64,000 bases of DNA from Antitrichia curtipendula (lineage: Eukaryota > Streptophyta > Bryopsida > Hypnales > Leucodontaceae), in assembly GCA_951230915.1 (NCBI GenBank), contig OX579639.1:9858001-9922000 (forward strand), read 5' to 3'. A program made the position numbers and the translations under genes. Every line of letters starts with the position of its first letter. The stretch's first letter is position 1. Under the pieces are notes generated by a model, which worked only from the letters and a program-made list of their open reading frames with translations, made no database searches and was not told the origin of the DNA. Shown one piece after another: positions 35,884-46,517 of this stretch.

Positions 35884-36216
35884 ATGGCGCCATCCGTGGT
35901 GAGCAACGGCATCGCCGTGGGTCTTCACCGAGGTCACCAAGTCACCAAGCGCGACATCGCCAAGCGCCCTTCCGCGAACAAGGGCAAGCTCGGCAAGCGC
36001 ACTTCGCTGGTGCGCAAGCTCATCCGCGAGGTCGCCGGCTTCGCGCCCTACGAGAAGCGCATCACGGAGCTGCTGAAGGTGGGCAAGGACAAGCGCGCTC
36101 TCAAGGTCGCCAAGCGGAAGTTGGGCACCCACTTGCGGGCCAAGCGCAAGAGAGAGGAGATGACCGGCGTCCTGCGCAAGATGCGCGCCACCGGAGGAGC
36201 CGAGAAGAAGAAGTAA
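35884..36216 (+). CDS. RPL36: 60S ribosomal protein L36e, copy 2
   Basis: The same 110-residue protein as copy 1, intact from ATG to TAA. The leader and start region match copy 1 with only a few substitutions (for example TCCCGGAGG against TCTCGCAGG). It keeps the unsplit upstream sequence with a telo-box-like site and lacks the 244-bp insertion. It is likely the less disturbed promoter. Downstream are a telomere-like TTAGGGTTTAGGG run (36254-36271) and AATAAA (36329-36334). Two intact copies suggest both are under selection, or that conversion between the arms keeps them alike. Confidence 0.95.
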   Translation: MAPSVVSNGIAVGLHRGHQVTKRDIAKRPSANKGKLGKRTSLVRKLIREVAGFAPYEKRITELLKVGKDKRALKVAKRKLGTHLRAKRKREEMTGVLRKMRATGGAEKKK

Positions 36217-36328
36217 ACGCCATTGGAAGCAAAGGAGTTTTCTGTCACGCGCATTAGGGTTTAGGGTTTTGAGCTCAGTGAGGAGGTCTTTTAGTTTGTG
36301 GAGCTATGTCCTGTGAGGTCTACAAGAC

Positions 36329-36334
36329 AATAAA
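36329..36334 (+). terminator. Poly(A) signal of RPL36 copy 2
   Basis: AATAAA about 113 bases after the stop codon, matching the position in copy 1. Confidence 0.6.
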
Positions 36335-37264
36335 GATCTTTTTTGATTTCAGTCGACTGCTGTGGGTTTCTGTTTAGGGTTTGGTGTGATTCCTTGAAAT
36401 TTTAGGGTTGGTTGCTTCCGTGCATTTCGGTTCCCCTTTCCCTGTTTCTTTGACTGAAATGTTCCACATTTTTGTGATGGCGGTACTTTCGACTGTTCCA
36501 TTTGGTCGTGAGAGCCATGTGTGCAATATTCTGGAGTGTTTGTCGTCGCTCCGTGTGACTCCGCTTGGTAACTACTGGAAGTACTGGAAGTACTGTTGCG
36601 TGTTTCGATTTGTTGTGTGTGTCTAGATCAGGCTGTGGATTTGCGGTGCACCAAGAATGCTAAGTGTAGCGTTGATGTGAGTGGGCCGGGTTGCCGGAGG
36701 GCACGGTTACCAAATTCCTCCAGGACATCCTTGTGTGTGTGTACTGATATATGTATGAGTGAGCTGAAATAGTCCAGCCAGTTCCTATGTCCTGTTAGAT
36801 TGACTAAATGTTTTCGTCTGAGGACTTTTTCGAGTTTAACTCAATTCGATCCTGGGGTTGGATTAGCACCTTTTCGGGACCTTGATGTTGTGTACATCTT
36901 GCCGGTTGGAGTGTCAAACTCCGGGGATGAGCGTTGTAGATGTGATTGGGTGAGTTGATTTGCAAATCAGTAGGACATTCGCTTTTGCTACTTCCACTCT
37001 GAAGTAATCGAGATGAAGTCCCGTCTACTGATTCTCATTACAGCAATGAAGTCACTGTCTTCACAGGGAATTCACTTCAGTTATCTGCTTGGCTTCCAAA
37101 TCCATTAGGCGTAGATAAACACTGGAATTATTAGTCCATTCTACCAGTCGGGATAACCAATGCTGGGTATAACCCAATCAAGATATGGGCAACGTACAGA
37201 CAATCTTACGTTTCTTTTGGAAGCATATCATCAGACAGTATACCTCTGACTTTTAAGCACTTTA
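36335..37264. other. Region downstream of RPL36 copy 2, no gene
   Basis: The region is collinear with 12440-13369 of arm A. The open frames seen in arm A are not preserved here. Confidence 0.5.
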
Positions 37265-37643
37265 GAGCATCACCGCCCATCCTACAAAATTCAAGCCAAT
37301 TTTGCAAAGCCAATTTGCAAGCCTGCCAATCCAGTTTGCAAGCCTGGGAAGAAGAGTCCCCTACCCATAGCTTTTTAAGATGCCATCGCCACTGAATTGG
37401 CTACATCCACATTCACAGATAAGTCCTTGTTTGTTGAAAAAAGTGCAAAAGGTGCTTGTCTCATGTGATTTGCAAGCCAGTTTGCAAGCCGCCCTTTGGG
37501 TTGCAAAAGAGCCCGGTTTTGCAAGCCACCGAAGGCTTTTGGCTTGACCTCTTAACAAGTTCATCCATTATGTAAGATGGGTAGGGCAATTTTGCAAGCC
37601 AATGTAACAAGTCATCTGTTTTACAAGACGGGTGGAGATGCTC
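37265..37643. mobile_element. Tourist-like MITE (TTA duplication)
   Basis: TTA flanks both ends (37262-37264 and 37644-37646). The terminal inverted repeats are GAGCATCACCGCCCATC and, inverted, GAGCATCTCCACCCGTC. Arm A lacks the element at about 12460. TTTGCAAGCC recurs at least seven times inside. The 3-bp TTA duplication and GAGCATC ends fit PIF/Harbinger Tourist-like elements. Confidence 0.85.
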
Positions 37644-38461
37644 TTAGGCACTATCCACATCTATTAAACACTAAAAGGTACATTACCTTGCACATGCATA
37701 GACTTTGAGATTGGTTCACGGGTTTTTTCACAAATGTTTTTCTTTCAATCTATTGTAAACCACATGAGTCTCATGAAGGTACTTTAGTCTTATCCACAAC
37801 TTCAGAAACAAAGGATATTTCATGATTCATGATGGTCATTCACACTGGTTGTACATTGGCCTTCTCATGTATTCCACACAAAAAAGCTTTTGTATGGTCA
37901 CTATGGTGAACATACAAATTTGGCCCTAGGCTCTCATGATTCAAAGGCTCTCATTGTGTCCAAATTTGAATTTACTTAGCCTATTTCCAATACTTTAAAA
38001 TTTTATAATTTATTGGTAAGGGCATCCAATAAAGGTGTGCAATGGGACTCTAGAATCTCGGTTTGACTCCCAACAAGATCCTATTATCAAAACGTTTAGA
38101 CAATTCAGTAATAAAACCCCACCTCAAGTGCTTAGTTGGACAATTTTTAATTATCCATCCTTCATTCATCCACAATATTATCTAAAAGACTTAAACTTCA
38201 TCTAAACATTGGCAAATCTTGTTTCTTAGAGATGATTTGGGCGATTTCATCCACTCTTTCTAATCGTTTTTCTTAGTATAATGTGAGCTAGCTTGAAAAT
38301 CAGGTAAGATTTTGACAAATATTTGCCAATAAAGTTGTCACTGGGTACACTTACCTCAAACGGGTGTAATTACCTTAAGACCTTATAAGCTTGCTCTTTA
38401 CCTGTAGAGTGTATGCTTACAAATCTTAACTAGCCAATATGGCTTTCAATTGGTTATGTGT
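37644..38461. other. Deletion scar region in A'
   Basis: Sequence equivalent to about 12290-12440 is followed, near 37815-38040, by sequence with the minisatellite motif GATTCAAAGGCTCTCATTG and then by the equivalent of 7430 downward. The intervening invertase promoter and exons 1 to 5 of arm A are missing. Confidence 0.75.
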
Positions 38462-38842
38462 AGCATTTGATCTTACCACAACAGAGGCTCCTCGCCAGTG
38501 CTATTGTGGCAGTTCACAGTAGCATACATCAAGATGGACCGAGCCGACCTAGCGTAGGCTGCTATCTCTGTGGCGAAGAAGCCTCTTGCATAGGACTGGT
38601 GGCCCAAGTATTACAACACCAAAGGCGGACGTTTCATTGACAAGCAAGTGCAACTTTACCAAACCTAGTCCATCACGGGATACCTCGTTGCCAAGTTGTT
38701 GCTCCAGAGTCTCGAAACTGCTCTCTGGCTCACTTGCGAGGAAGATGACGACACCGCGTCCATCTTGTGTGTGGTGCCCATCAAGCCCAAACGACACAAC
38801 AACCAAACCTTCACCATGGCCCTTGACACATTCATAGTTTGA
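38462..38842 (+). pseudogene. Invertase last-exon pseudogene
   Basis: The sequence aligns to invertase exon 6 (6674-7052) in inverted orientation. It retains the reading of [11 protein letters not shown], the GRFI phrase and the C-terminal tail. It has several in-frame stops, for example TAG at 38555-38557, and more at the places of AEKRLARDW and LYQTWS. No other invertase exon is present in A'. Confidence 0.9.
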
Positions 38843-39585
38843 GGTAGTGGTGACATTCATTCCCTTTGTGATAAAGTATGGTCATAAGGATTCAAATGAG
38901 CTCAAGAATGTCAAGAATGTTTTTGTGGTTTGGATGTCATATGCAAAAGTTATGAGGGTTTAATGCATTGATTGGAAATTACCTTTCTTGGATATCATAT
39001 TCAAAAGGAAGAAGGATTTGAAGTTTGATGGGTAGTGGAGAATGCATTGTTTGGATGTTATATGCGACAATTATGAGGTTTCACAGGTTTATGTGTAGAA
39101 TTTTAAATTGGTAGTTGATCATATGCACAATGGAGAATGCATTATTTGAATATTGTATGAGATAGTGACAAAGATTCAAACTTTAAGTTTCATTGGCCGA
39201 TGATCCAATGCACCAGAGAATGCTTCATTTGAGTATTGTATGCTAAAGGAAGAATGGCCTAAAGTTTTATAGGTAGATGATCCAATGTATTGGAGACGAG
39301 ATTGGAGAATGTGTTATTTGTATATTGCAAACAAAAATTATGAAGGTTCAAAGTTTTATTGGGAGATTACAAGGTTTTTATTGGTTGATGGTTGACTACA
39401 ATGAAGACAATTTTGAGTTTCAGTTGTAGATGGGCCAATGCATGTACTAGAGACATTGTTGTTTGGATATTTTATGCAAATGCTATTAGGATCATGGATT
39501 ATTTTTCATTTTTTATGAAGTGCCAAGGTGGCAATATAAAATGTTATAGTGGTGCTCCAAATTTCAACAGTCATCCACATATTGG

Positions 39586-40668
39586 CAACAACGCTAGTTT
39601 GTGAGCCTAAAAGCACGAGCTTGAGAGCAATGAGCATACATTTTGTGAGCCCTGAGCATTGACAAAAAACATACTTGAAATTTAAGAAGTAAACAAAGTA
39701 ATTAGAGGAGAAATTCCAAAATTTTATTATTAAGCCTTATGACTGTGGACCTATGACCGTGGAAGCTTATCAGCACGCACGTTGCACTTGGTTTGGTCTG
39801 CTAGTGGGCGACAATTTTAATTCACCTAGAGTCCTAAAATGGGTCTCTTAGTACTGAGAGGGATTTCTGGAGAAGACAAAGATGCGAAAAAATAATAATA
39901 ATTTAGAAAATGTATTTATTTATTTTTAATTTTTTGGAAAGTCCCAAATTTCAAATCCCAAAAGGGATCTCTCAGTACCGAGAAGGGTTACTCGGGATCA
40001 CAAAGTTGTGGAAATTTAAAATAAAAAAAAATTAAAAACAAACAAANNNNNNNNNNNNNNNNNNNNNNNNNNNNNNNNNNNNNNNNNNNNNNNNNNNNNN
40101 NNNNNNNNNNNNNNNNNNNNNNNNNNNNNNNNNNNNNNNNNNNNNNNNNNNNNNNNNNNNNNNNNNNNNNNNNNNNNNNNNNNNNNNNNNNNNNNNNNNN
40201 NNNNNNNNNNNNNNNNNNNNNNNNNNNNNNNNNNNNNNNNNNNNNNTTTTTTGAGAGTCCTAAACTCTAAAACCCTCAAGGGACTTTTGGAGGGTAATGA
40301 AATTGCAACAAAAAAAAAATTGAATTTTTTATTTTTTATTTTTTAAAGTTCCAACCTCTATACCATCCAAGTGTCCTCTCTGTGCTGAGAGGGATCTTTG
40401 ATTCTCTAGGGAGACATAGTCGCCATTAAGAATTTAAAAAATAAAAAATGGATAGGGTATATAGATAAGGTGTTTGGAGAGCATTTGGAATGTCTCAAAC
40501 CTATTTCAAGCCAACTGACATATTTTTTAAATTCACTAGCTATAAAGATCCTCAATCTCAAACCACGGACATAGATCTACACCCTGAAAGTAAAAAAATT
40601 TGCACCTAAAATTGAAGGCTCACAAGCTCTTGGACTCATGCTCCAAAGCTTACAAAATAGCACTTCCG
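39586..40668. mobile_element. Mutator-like non-autonomous element with gap
   Basis: The target duplication is CACATATTGG (39576-39585 and 40669-40678, 9 or 10 bp). The inverted ends are imperfect: ACAACGCTAGTTTGTGAGCC against CGGAAGTGCTATTTTGTAAG. The interior is an AT-rich minisatellite whose units hold CTC(T/A)(C/G)(A/G)GTACCGAGA(A/G)GG, a short dyad. A run of N interrupts the array. A second member is at 48623-50462. Confidence 0.75.
40047..40246. other. Assembly gap, 200 N
   Basis: Exactly 200 unknown bases inside the minisatellite of the Mutator-like element. The round size suggests a placeholder, so the true array length is unknown. Confidence 0.95.
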
Positions 40669-40878
40669 CACATATTGGATGGAAAATATTACATTGGCAC
40701 AAATCACATGTCTATAATTTAGTTTTTGTCCGCAATCTGTTGATTTCATCTAAGATATTTTTTAATTCAAATATTTTTGTTAAAAAACTTCACCATTTAT
40801 TGCCATTTTTTAGCCAAATTATTTTTTTTTCTGCAATCGGGTACCAAAAGCCAAAAAAAAAATCATGGTTAGGATTCA

Positions 40879-43236
40879 AAGTTTAATGGGGAGATAATCC
40901 AGTGTGTTATTTGGATACTATACGAAAATGTAGACATGTTATTGGTAGATGATTTAAAGTTGACACAACTTCAATTTGGAGGAGGTGCTTCATACCTTTA
41001 TACAAGATTTTTGGGTATTGCATTTAGATATGTATCTCAGTTACACCAAATAGTGAAATTGGGTTGCCTTATCAATTAGGTTGCCTTACTCAGAGAAGTT
41101 ACCTCACAACTTATTGCTTTTCCACATAGAGGCATATGTGACTCTCTAAACTTGAGCCATGAACCAATGCACCAACCCATGCAAGACACATGGGTCTTGT
41201 ATTACTACATTCTTCTACAAGAACAATGTATATTTATATAGTGTAGAATGTTGAGAAATTAGTGAATGACAATCTAATTTCACTATTCAGTGTAGATTCT
41301 CTACTACTTAGTATTGATTGCTTTTTTTATTGTACTAGCAATTTTTGAATTGCTATTCTCTTGTTCCATTATACCATTGGTCATTTGGTGTGCAAGATTT
41401 TTTTTCCTTAAATTACTATTGCTTAACTTCACTGAACTTTGATTTTGCATGATGATGGATACCCTACCCCGGAGAAGTCACTTAGAGTGTCCATTAGAAA
41501 CTACGTGTGTTCAAATTATAGACCCCCTATATTATGTCCTAAAACTTAAATAAGAGGAAAAGAAAAAAATATAAGTAAATTTTCCCACTTTAAAAGTTTA
41601 CGTCTTGGATTATTGATATGCTTATTTTTTAATTATAATTTGTTACAAATTTTTGAAGTAAAGAAATACACTGTAGAGCTGAAATTAGCTTTCACACCCC
41701 TATATTATATATAAAAAATTGTCTAAAAAATGAACATAAAATTGATAAAGATAACTCTGACTCTTTTGAAAGCTCATTTTTCTTGAAGAATGATGCAATG
41801 GTCATCTAAATGCATTCTCTATAAATATTTGACTTGGAAAACATGCCACTTTAGTTCATTTTCAACCTATTCTAGTAATCATTTCATATGTAGTTTGAGT
41901 TGGGAATTTTCAGCCATAAAAACCTGTAGTCACTATTAAACAAAGCTCAAAATAATAGGTTGAAATTATAGTTCATTAAAAAGTAAATAGGGGTCCAAAA
42001 ATCACTTGAACACATGTGGTTTGTTGTAGATACACTAAGTGATCTCCCCAGGTGCCCTATTTGACCAATAAAAAATACTATACTTGGACAAACTAGATCT
42101 TGATGAGTATGACATTTTAGCATCCTTCTAAGTTTGATATCTAGATGAATGGTCAATACTTAGGCCTTAAGAAAATAGAACCCGAGGACCAAATTTCTAG
42201 AGTTTTAGTCTCTTAAATATTGTCAACTGGAATTGCAACTGAAAATAGAAGCTAATATTTAAAAAAATTACTTTTACAAATTTGTAGGTGTAGAAAAATA
42301 AAATCTTGCAGAATATTTTTAATTTTAGTATGTATCAAAACCTTATTTTTGAAATTAAAGAAAAATATAGTAGGAAATTGCCAAAATTACCATGTGGATT
42401 CATTGGAGTTGTTTAGCATGTTCAATGGTAAATGTCTAAACCTCAAGGAGCATTCAGTGACATAGTGATATTGAAATTTACCCTACTATGGTAAGTACTA
42501 AGTAGCCATCCAAAGGCCATCCACTCATTTGCCAATTTGTGGTTTTCAGCCACCTTTGGTTCAAATTAGTTCACATTTTGTCCCCTTATAACCCCAACCA
42601 TCCACAAAAATCCTCTTCCCCTTTCTACCTTGACTACTAATACAAGCAAATTGATCATCTAAATGTAAAGTTGGATTATTCAACCTACTCACCTCCCTAC
42701 CCCCTACATACCTTCTCCCAATGCTAGAGGTTTATTTCTATGTTCTTAATAAAACACAATTATTTCTATATGATTACAAAAGTTTAATCATTCTAAGTAT
42801 GTGGATTAATGTAGTGTTTTGTAGACAATCTTGGCATATATTCCAAAGAAAAAAAAACATAATGGATTTGTTTTTAAACTCAAAATTCACAATGTTCAAA
42901 ATAATAAGGTCCTTGGATTTAGATTGTTTGCTACAACATTCTCACAATTAAAATTGTCATGTTTTTATTCCACTTTTGAACTATTCCACTAGGTTTGATC
43001 TTCACTAAGACATTGTACAAGATACAAGTTATATGAACATTCTTTTTCTTGATAGAAATACTATAAAATACATTGTGTCACTAATCAAGCTCACTATCCT
43101 TAGGTTTTCTATAGTAAATTAATATCTATTTATTTATTTAAATTCATCTCCTTGTTTATAACAAGAGTACATTGATTAACCAAAAAGATACAATAACAGT
43201 CTTACTTTAGGATAGATTTGACGTAGTTGTAAGCAA
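40879..43236. other. AT-rich non-genic stretch of A'
   Basis: The stretch is collinear with 2373-5700 of arm A, minus PB1. The empty site of PB1 is near 41028. No gene supported. Confidence 0.5.
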
Positions 43237-43506
43237 TTATTTGTGTACAAACCACCATATAACACCAAAATATATGAATATCCATAAAACTACAAGAACT
43301 ATAATACGATCAATACGCGAATCTACACCATTAAACTTACTTTGGGCAGAAATCTTTGTATCTTCAATTCTTTTTGCCAACTCTATAGACATTTTTCTAA
43401 ATTCATTTTTCTTGATAGTATCCACTTCTTCTTGTCTAGAGTCAGTTTTCTTATTGTTGACTTCTTCTTGTTTGATGAATATTGGTATCTCCATTGTGTT
43501 CATCAT
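43237..43506 (-). CDS. Small putative tail-anchored protein, copy 2
   Basis: This encodes exactly the same 89 residues as 2103-2372. The three nucleotide differences I see in the coding part (codons for Thr, Ser and Ser) are all silent. The frame also stays open further upstream to 43659, but that part carries replacement changes (Ile/Thr, Tyr/His, Leu/Ser). The C-terminal hydrophobic segment with a very short tail predicts tail anchoring. Function unknown. Confidence 0.55.
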   Translation of the reverse strand: MMNTMEIPIFIKQEEVNNKKTDSRQEEVDTIKKNEFRKMSIELAKRIEDTKISAQSKFNGVDSRIDRIIVLVVLWIFIYFGVIWWFVHK

Positions 43507-44247
43507 CAAATAATAATATTTGAATTCAACAAGTTGACAATGTAATAGTGATGATAAAATAATGTGAATAATGACAATAAAATAGTATGAGTTACAAATG
43601 AATAATGAAATATGTTGAAAGATTTCCTTGGTCACATCAATCACAGTAAAAAAAATCATCCTTCTTCAAGTTTTATATAGTCAAAATAGATCTAAAGTAA
43701 AAGTATGTATTTTATTTATTTTTAAAATAAGCTAAATACTTCACTTTTAAAATTAGACTTTAATTTCTATCTTTGTATAGATTGTTAGAAACATACAAAT
43801 CCATTTGTTGCATATTCATAATATGCATTTATTGGAATTCTAAAAGAATGAAAAAAATGAATATGTTTGTCTTTTGATGATCAAACCAAAATTTGTGATA
43901 TAATTAAAAATACAATGAATTACAATTAAGAATAAAATATGAGGTAATTATTGTAGTGACACATGAATTTAGTTGAGCCAATATAAGATTGGAAAAGATG
44001 CAAATTGTTCTTTGTCTTGTTGGAATGAAAAGTTATATGCTTTTCCTTTAACATACCCTTGAATGTACTTATAACAAACTTTAGCATTTTTGATAGTGGA
44101 GTGACTAAGAAATGTTGGAATGTTAGAATGTTCTAATGCCATTATTTTAAAATAATCTAATAAACCTAAATAAGTACAATTTTCCAAAAGACAAAAATGG
44201 GATATCAAACCCCCCAAAACTAAAACCCTACCACTCAATGATAAACT

Positions 44248-44475
44248 GCTATGTATGCCATAAACATCAAGATCAAATGCCTTGAATCAAGTGATCCTTA
44301 ATTTGTTGAGCATTGAGTTTTATTTGCTTGAATATAGGCAAAGAAAAAACAACTCTTAATTATTGTTGTGATTGCACTTTGTGTGGACATCACTTACATA
44401 TTAAATAAAAACAATGTGTTAGTGTGCCACAGTAGTGTGTCACCATTTGATCTTGATGTTTATGGCATACATAGC
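44248..44475. repeat. Perfect 32-bp inverted repeats, 228 bp apart
   Basis: GCTATGTATGCCATAAACAT... (44248-44279) returns inverted at 44444-44475. Arm A has only one copy (about 1322-1345), so the second copy is specific to A'. Confidence 0.8.
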
Positions 44476-44780
44476 AATTGACCTTGATGTTTCATAACAT
44501 TCAAGAGCCTTCAGAGAGGCTGCCTTTGCCTCTCTAAAGTCTTCATCCACGAAATGCATCCACATATTATTAATGTAAGCTTCAGGACCGAGACAATGGC
44601 AGTACATTTATGGTGCGATCTATTTTTTTGGCTAATTCTAAAACAAAATATACAAACAAATAACTATAAAGATAGATGGTCTGTCAGAAACCAAAGAATT
44701 CATTGAGTATTCTACCAAAGAAATCTAACCAGTTACCATCAATAATTTATTTTGATTGCTTTTGTAAAAAAAGAGATTCT

Positions 44781-45356
44781 CTTTATGTATACTTGGGGTG
44801 GTAGGAGATAGAACAACCCATGTGGCATATGTAATTTAGAGTTTGTAATTTCTCAACCGCTCATAATTAAGTCTAAAGTAGAAATTGTGTTAAAATTATA
44901 ATTTCAGACCTCATTTAGGCATAGTGGAATACCTTTTTTCAAAAAAATTTGAACTAAAAAAAGTTGTGGAATCAAGCTAAGTTTCATCTTCAAAAATCCG
45001 TTTTAGATTTAGATCTTCCACTCAAAAGTTATGGACAAATTTCAGAGAGGATGTATGAAAATGTCAAAAAAAAATCCTTTCAAACCCCTCTATGAAATTT
45101 GTCTATAACTTTTGAGTGGATGATCAAAATCTCAAACAGATTTTTGAAGATGAAATTTAACTTGATTCTCCAACTTATTTTAGTTCAAAGTATTTTGAAA
45201 AAAGGTATTTTACTATGCCTAAATGAGGTCTGAAATTATAATTTTAACACCATTCCTACTTTAGACTTAACTATGAGCGGTTGAGAAATTACAAACTCTA
45301 AATTACTTATCCCACATGGGTTGTTCTACCTCCTACCACCCCATATGTACATAAAG
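44781..45356. mobile_element. 576-bp foldback element
   Basis: The two halves are reverse complements over about 265 bases each, roughly 90 percent alike by eye, with a small central loop near 45070. The outer ends are ATGTATACTTGGGGTGGTAG and, inverted, ATGTACATATGGGGTGGTAG. It is absent from arm A, within about 1.2 kb that only A' has. No coding content. Confidence 0.8.
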
Positions 45357-45460
45357 AATTGTCTTCTAATTCTGAATTACTAAACAAGAATGGTTTCTAA
45401 GCAATGAGTGGGAATTCAAACATTGAATTAATGGACCTCAATGAATTGATTGGTTTAAAG

Positions 45461-45844
45461 CTATTTTTTTTTGTATTGCCTGAATTGGGGGTTTTCAATT
45501 TCCCAGTAACCTGATTGTGCAGTCATGACCTTGGCATTGAGCAGAAGTCTGACATTATTGACGCGTGGCTTATTAGCTAATATTGGGTGTGGAATATTCC
45601 ACATCATTCCGTCAGAGGGAAGGCAGCTGCTCTCACAGCTCTTGAATGTTATGTATGGCATCAACATCACTCCTATTTTTATTTGTAAACCATAATGACA
45701 TCCAATCTTCTCTTCAAAGAATCCTTGCAGCTCCATGAAACCTTTTTTTTGTGTTGGTGCGTTGTAAAAGGCTCCATTGTAGCCAAGAATTAATTGCCCT
45801 GGTGTATTGTACATGCTGGTTTTGATCTGCCCCTGCCTTTGCAA
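45461..45844 (-). other. Open frame of 127 codons, possible gene fragment
   Basis: A minus-strand frame contains GQLILGYNGAFYNAPTQKKG and LLLNAKVMTAQSGYWEIENP. Arm A keeps only the first third (about 960-1140, with stops). Composition is less AT-biased than the surroundings. No family recognised; possibly a relic exon. Confidence 0.3.
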
Positions 45845-46261
45845 CTTTGAGTCAATTTGCTCTTATGCCTCTCTATCCTTCATGTATTCCAAAAGAATCA
45901 AAATTTGACTTGACATGGGACCCTTGAGATTTTTCAAAACTTTCAGAAAATAAATCCTAAATCACAATTTGTTGAGACGGACCTACAATAGTTTTGATGG
46001 ACGACGACAACAAGAAGAGCGAGATTCAAACAATAAGAATTGCAGTGGCCATGGCTTGCATCAATGTGGCAAATCCGGAGGGTGGTTTGAAACAATTGGG
46101 CATATGATTGCAATTCCCTTGCAATGAGAGGGCTTCTGAAATCCTCCCCAAGTTGAAGAAGTTTGCTCATCAAGGAAGATGGCACCACCATTGATGACAT
46201 CGAGGACATTGATAGCCCTGGTGTCTACTGATTCATTCCCAATAGTTGGATGCATTTGGTG

Positions 46262-46517
46262 TCTTTTTCAATGAGCAATGCATCCAACATATTTTAGTTT
46301 ATAATGGATTTGTTATCATTTTCGTTTGAAATGGGCTAATTTACCTTAGTAAACATTTTGTTGTTGTGCGGTGGATAGAGCTACCACTCAAATTCTCACT
46401 TGTATCCTAACCATGTAAGATAGACTGAGGTACCTATTTTGGATAGCCTTTCTTGTGATGGATTTATAGGGTGACCTATTGTGAACAATAGATGGATGCA
46501 TTGCTCATTGAAAAAGA
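46262..46517. mobile_element. 256-bp MITE with perfect 25-bp inverted ends
   Basis: TCTTTTTCAATGAGCAATGC... (46262-46286) is repeated inverted at 46493-46517 without mismatch. I see no clear target duplication. It lies just outside the visible A' limit. Confidence 0.75.

Larger units (their letters stand above)
39493..40865. mobile_element. hAT-type MITE split by a Mutator-like insertion
   Basis: The two halves, 39493-39585 and 40669-40865, together match the arm A element at 5769-6034. Flanks ATTAGGAT and GTTAGGAT fit the 8-bp duplication seen in arm A. Confidence 0.65.
32950..46207 (-). repeat. Large inverted repeat A, right arm (A')
   Basis: This is the reverse complement of 1-15797 with arm-specific changes. 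It gained a TTAA element (34187-35410), a Tourist-like element (37265-37643), a Mutator-like element (39586-40668) and about 1.2 kb of extra sequence including a foldback (44456-45670). It lost about 4.6 kb holding the invertase promoter and exons 1 to 5. It lacks the 126-724, 4578-5613 and 13945-14188 insertions of arm A. It probably continues beyond 46207, because its partner would lie before base 1. Confidence 0.9.
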
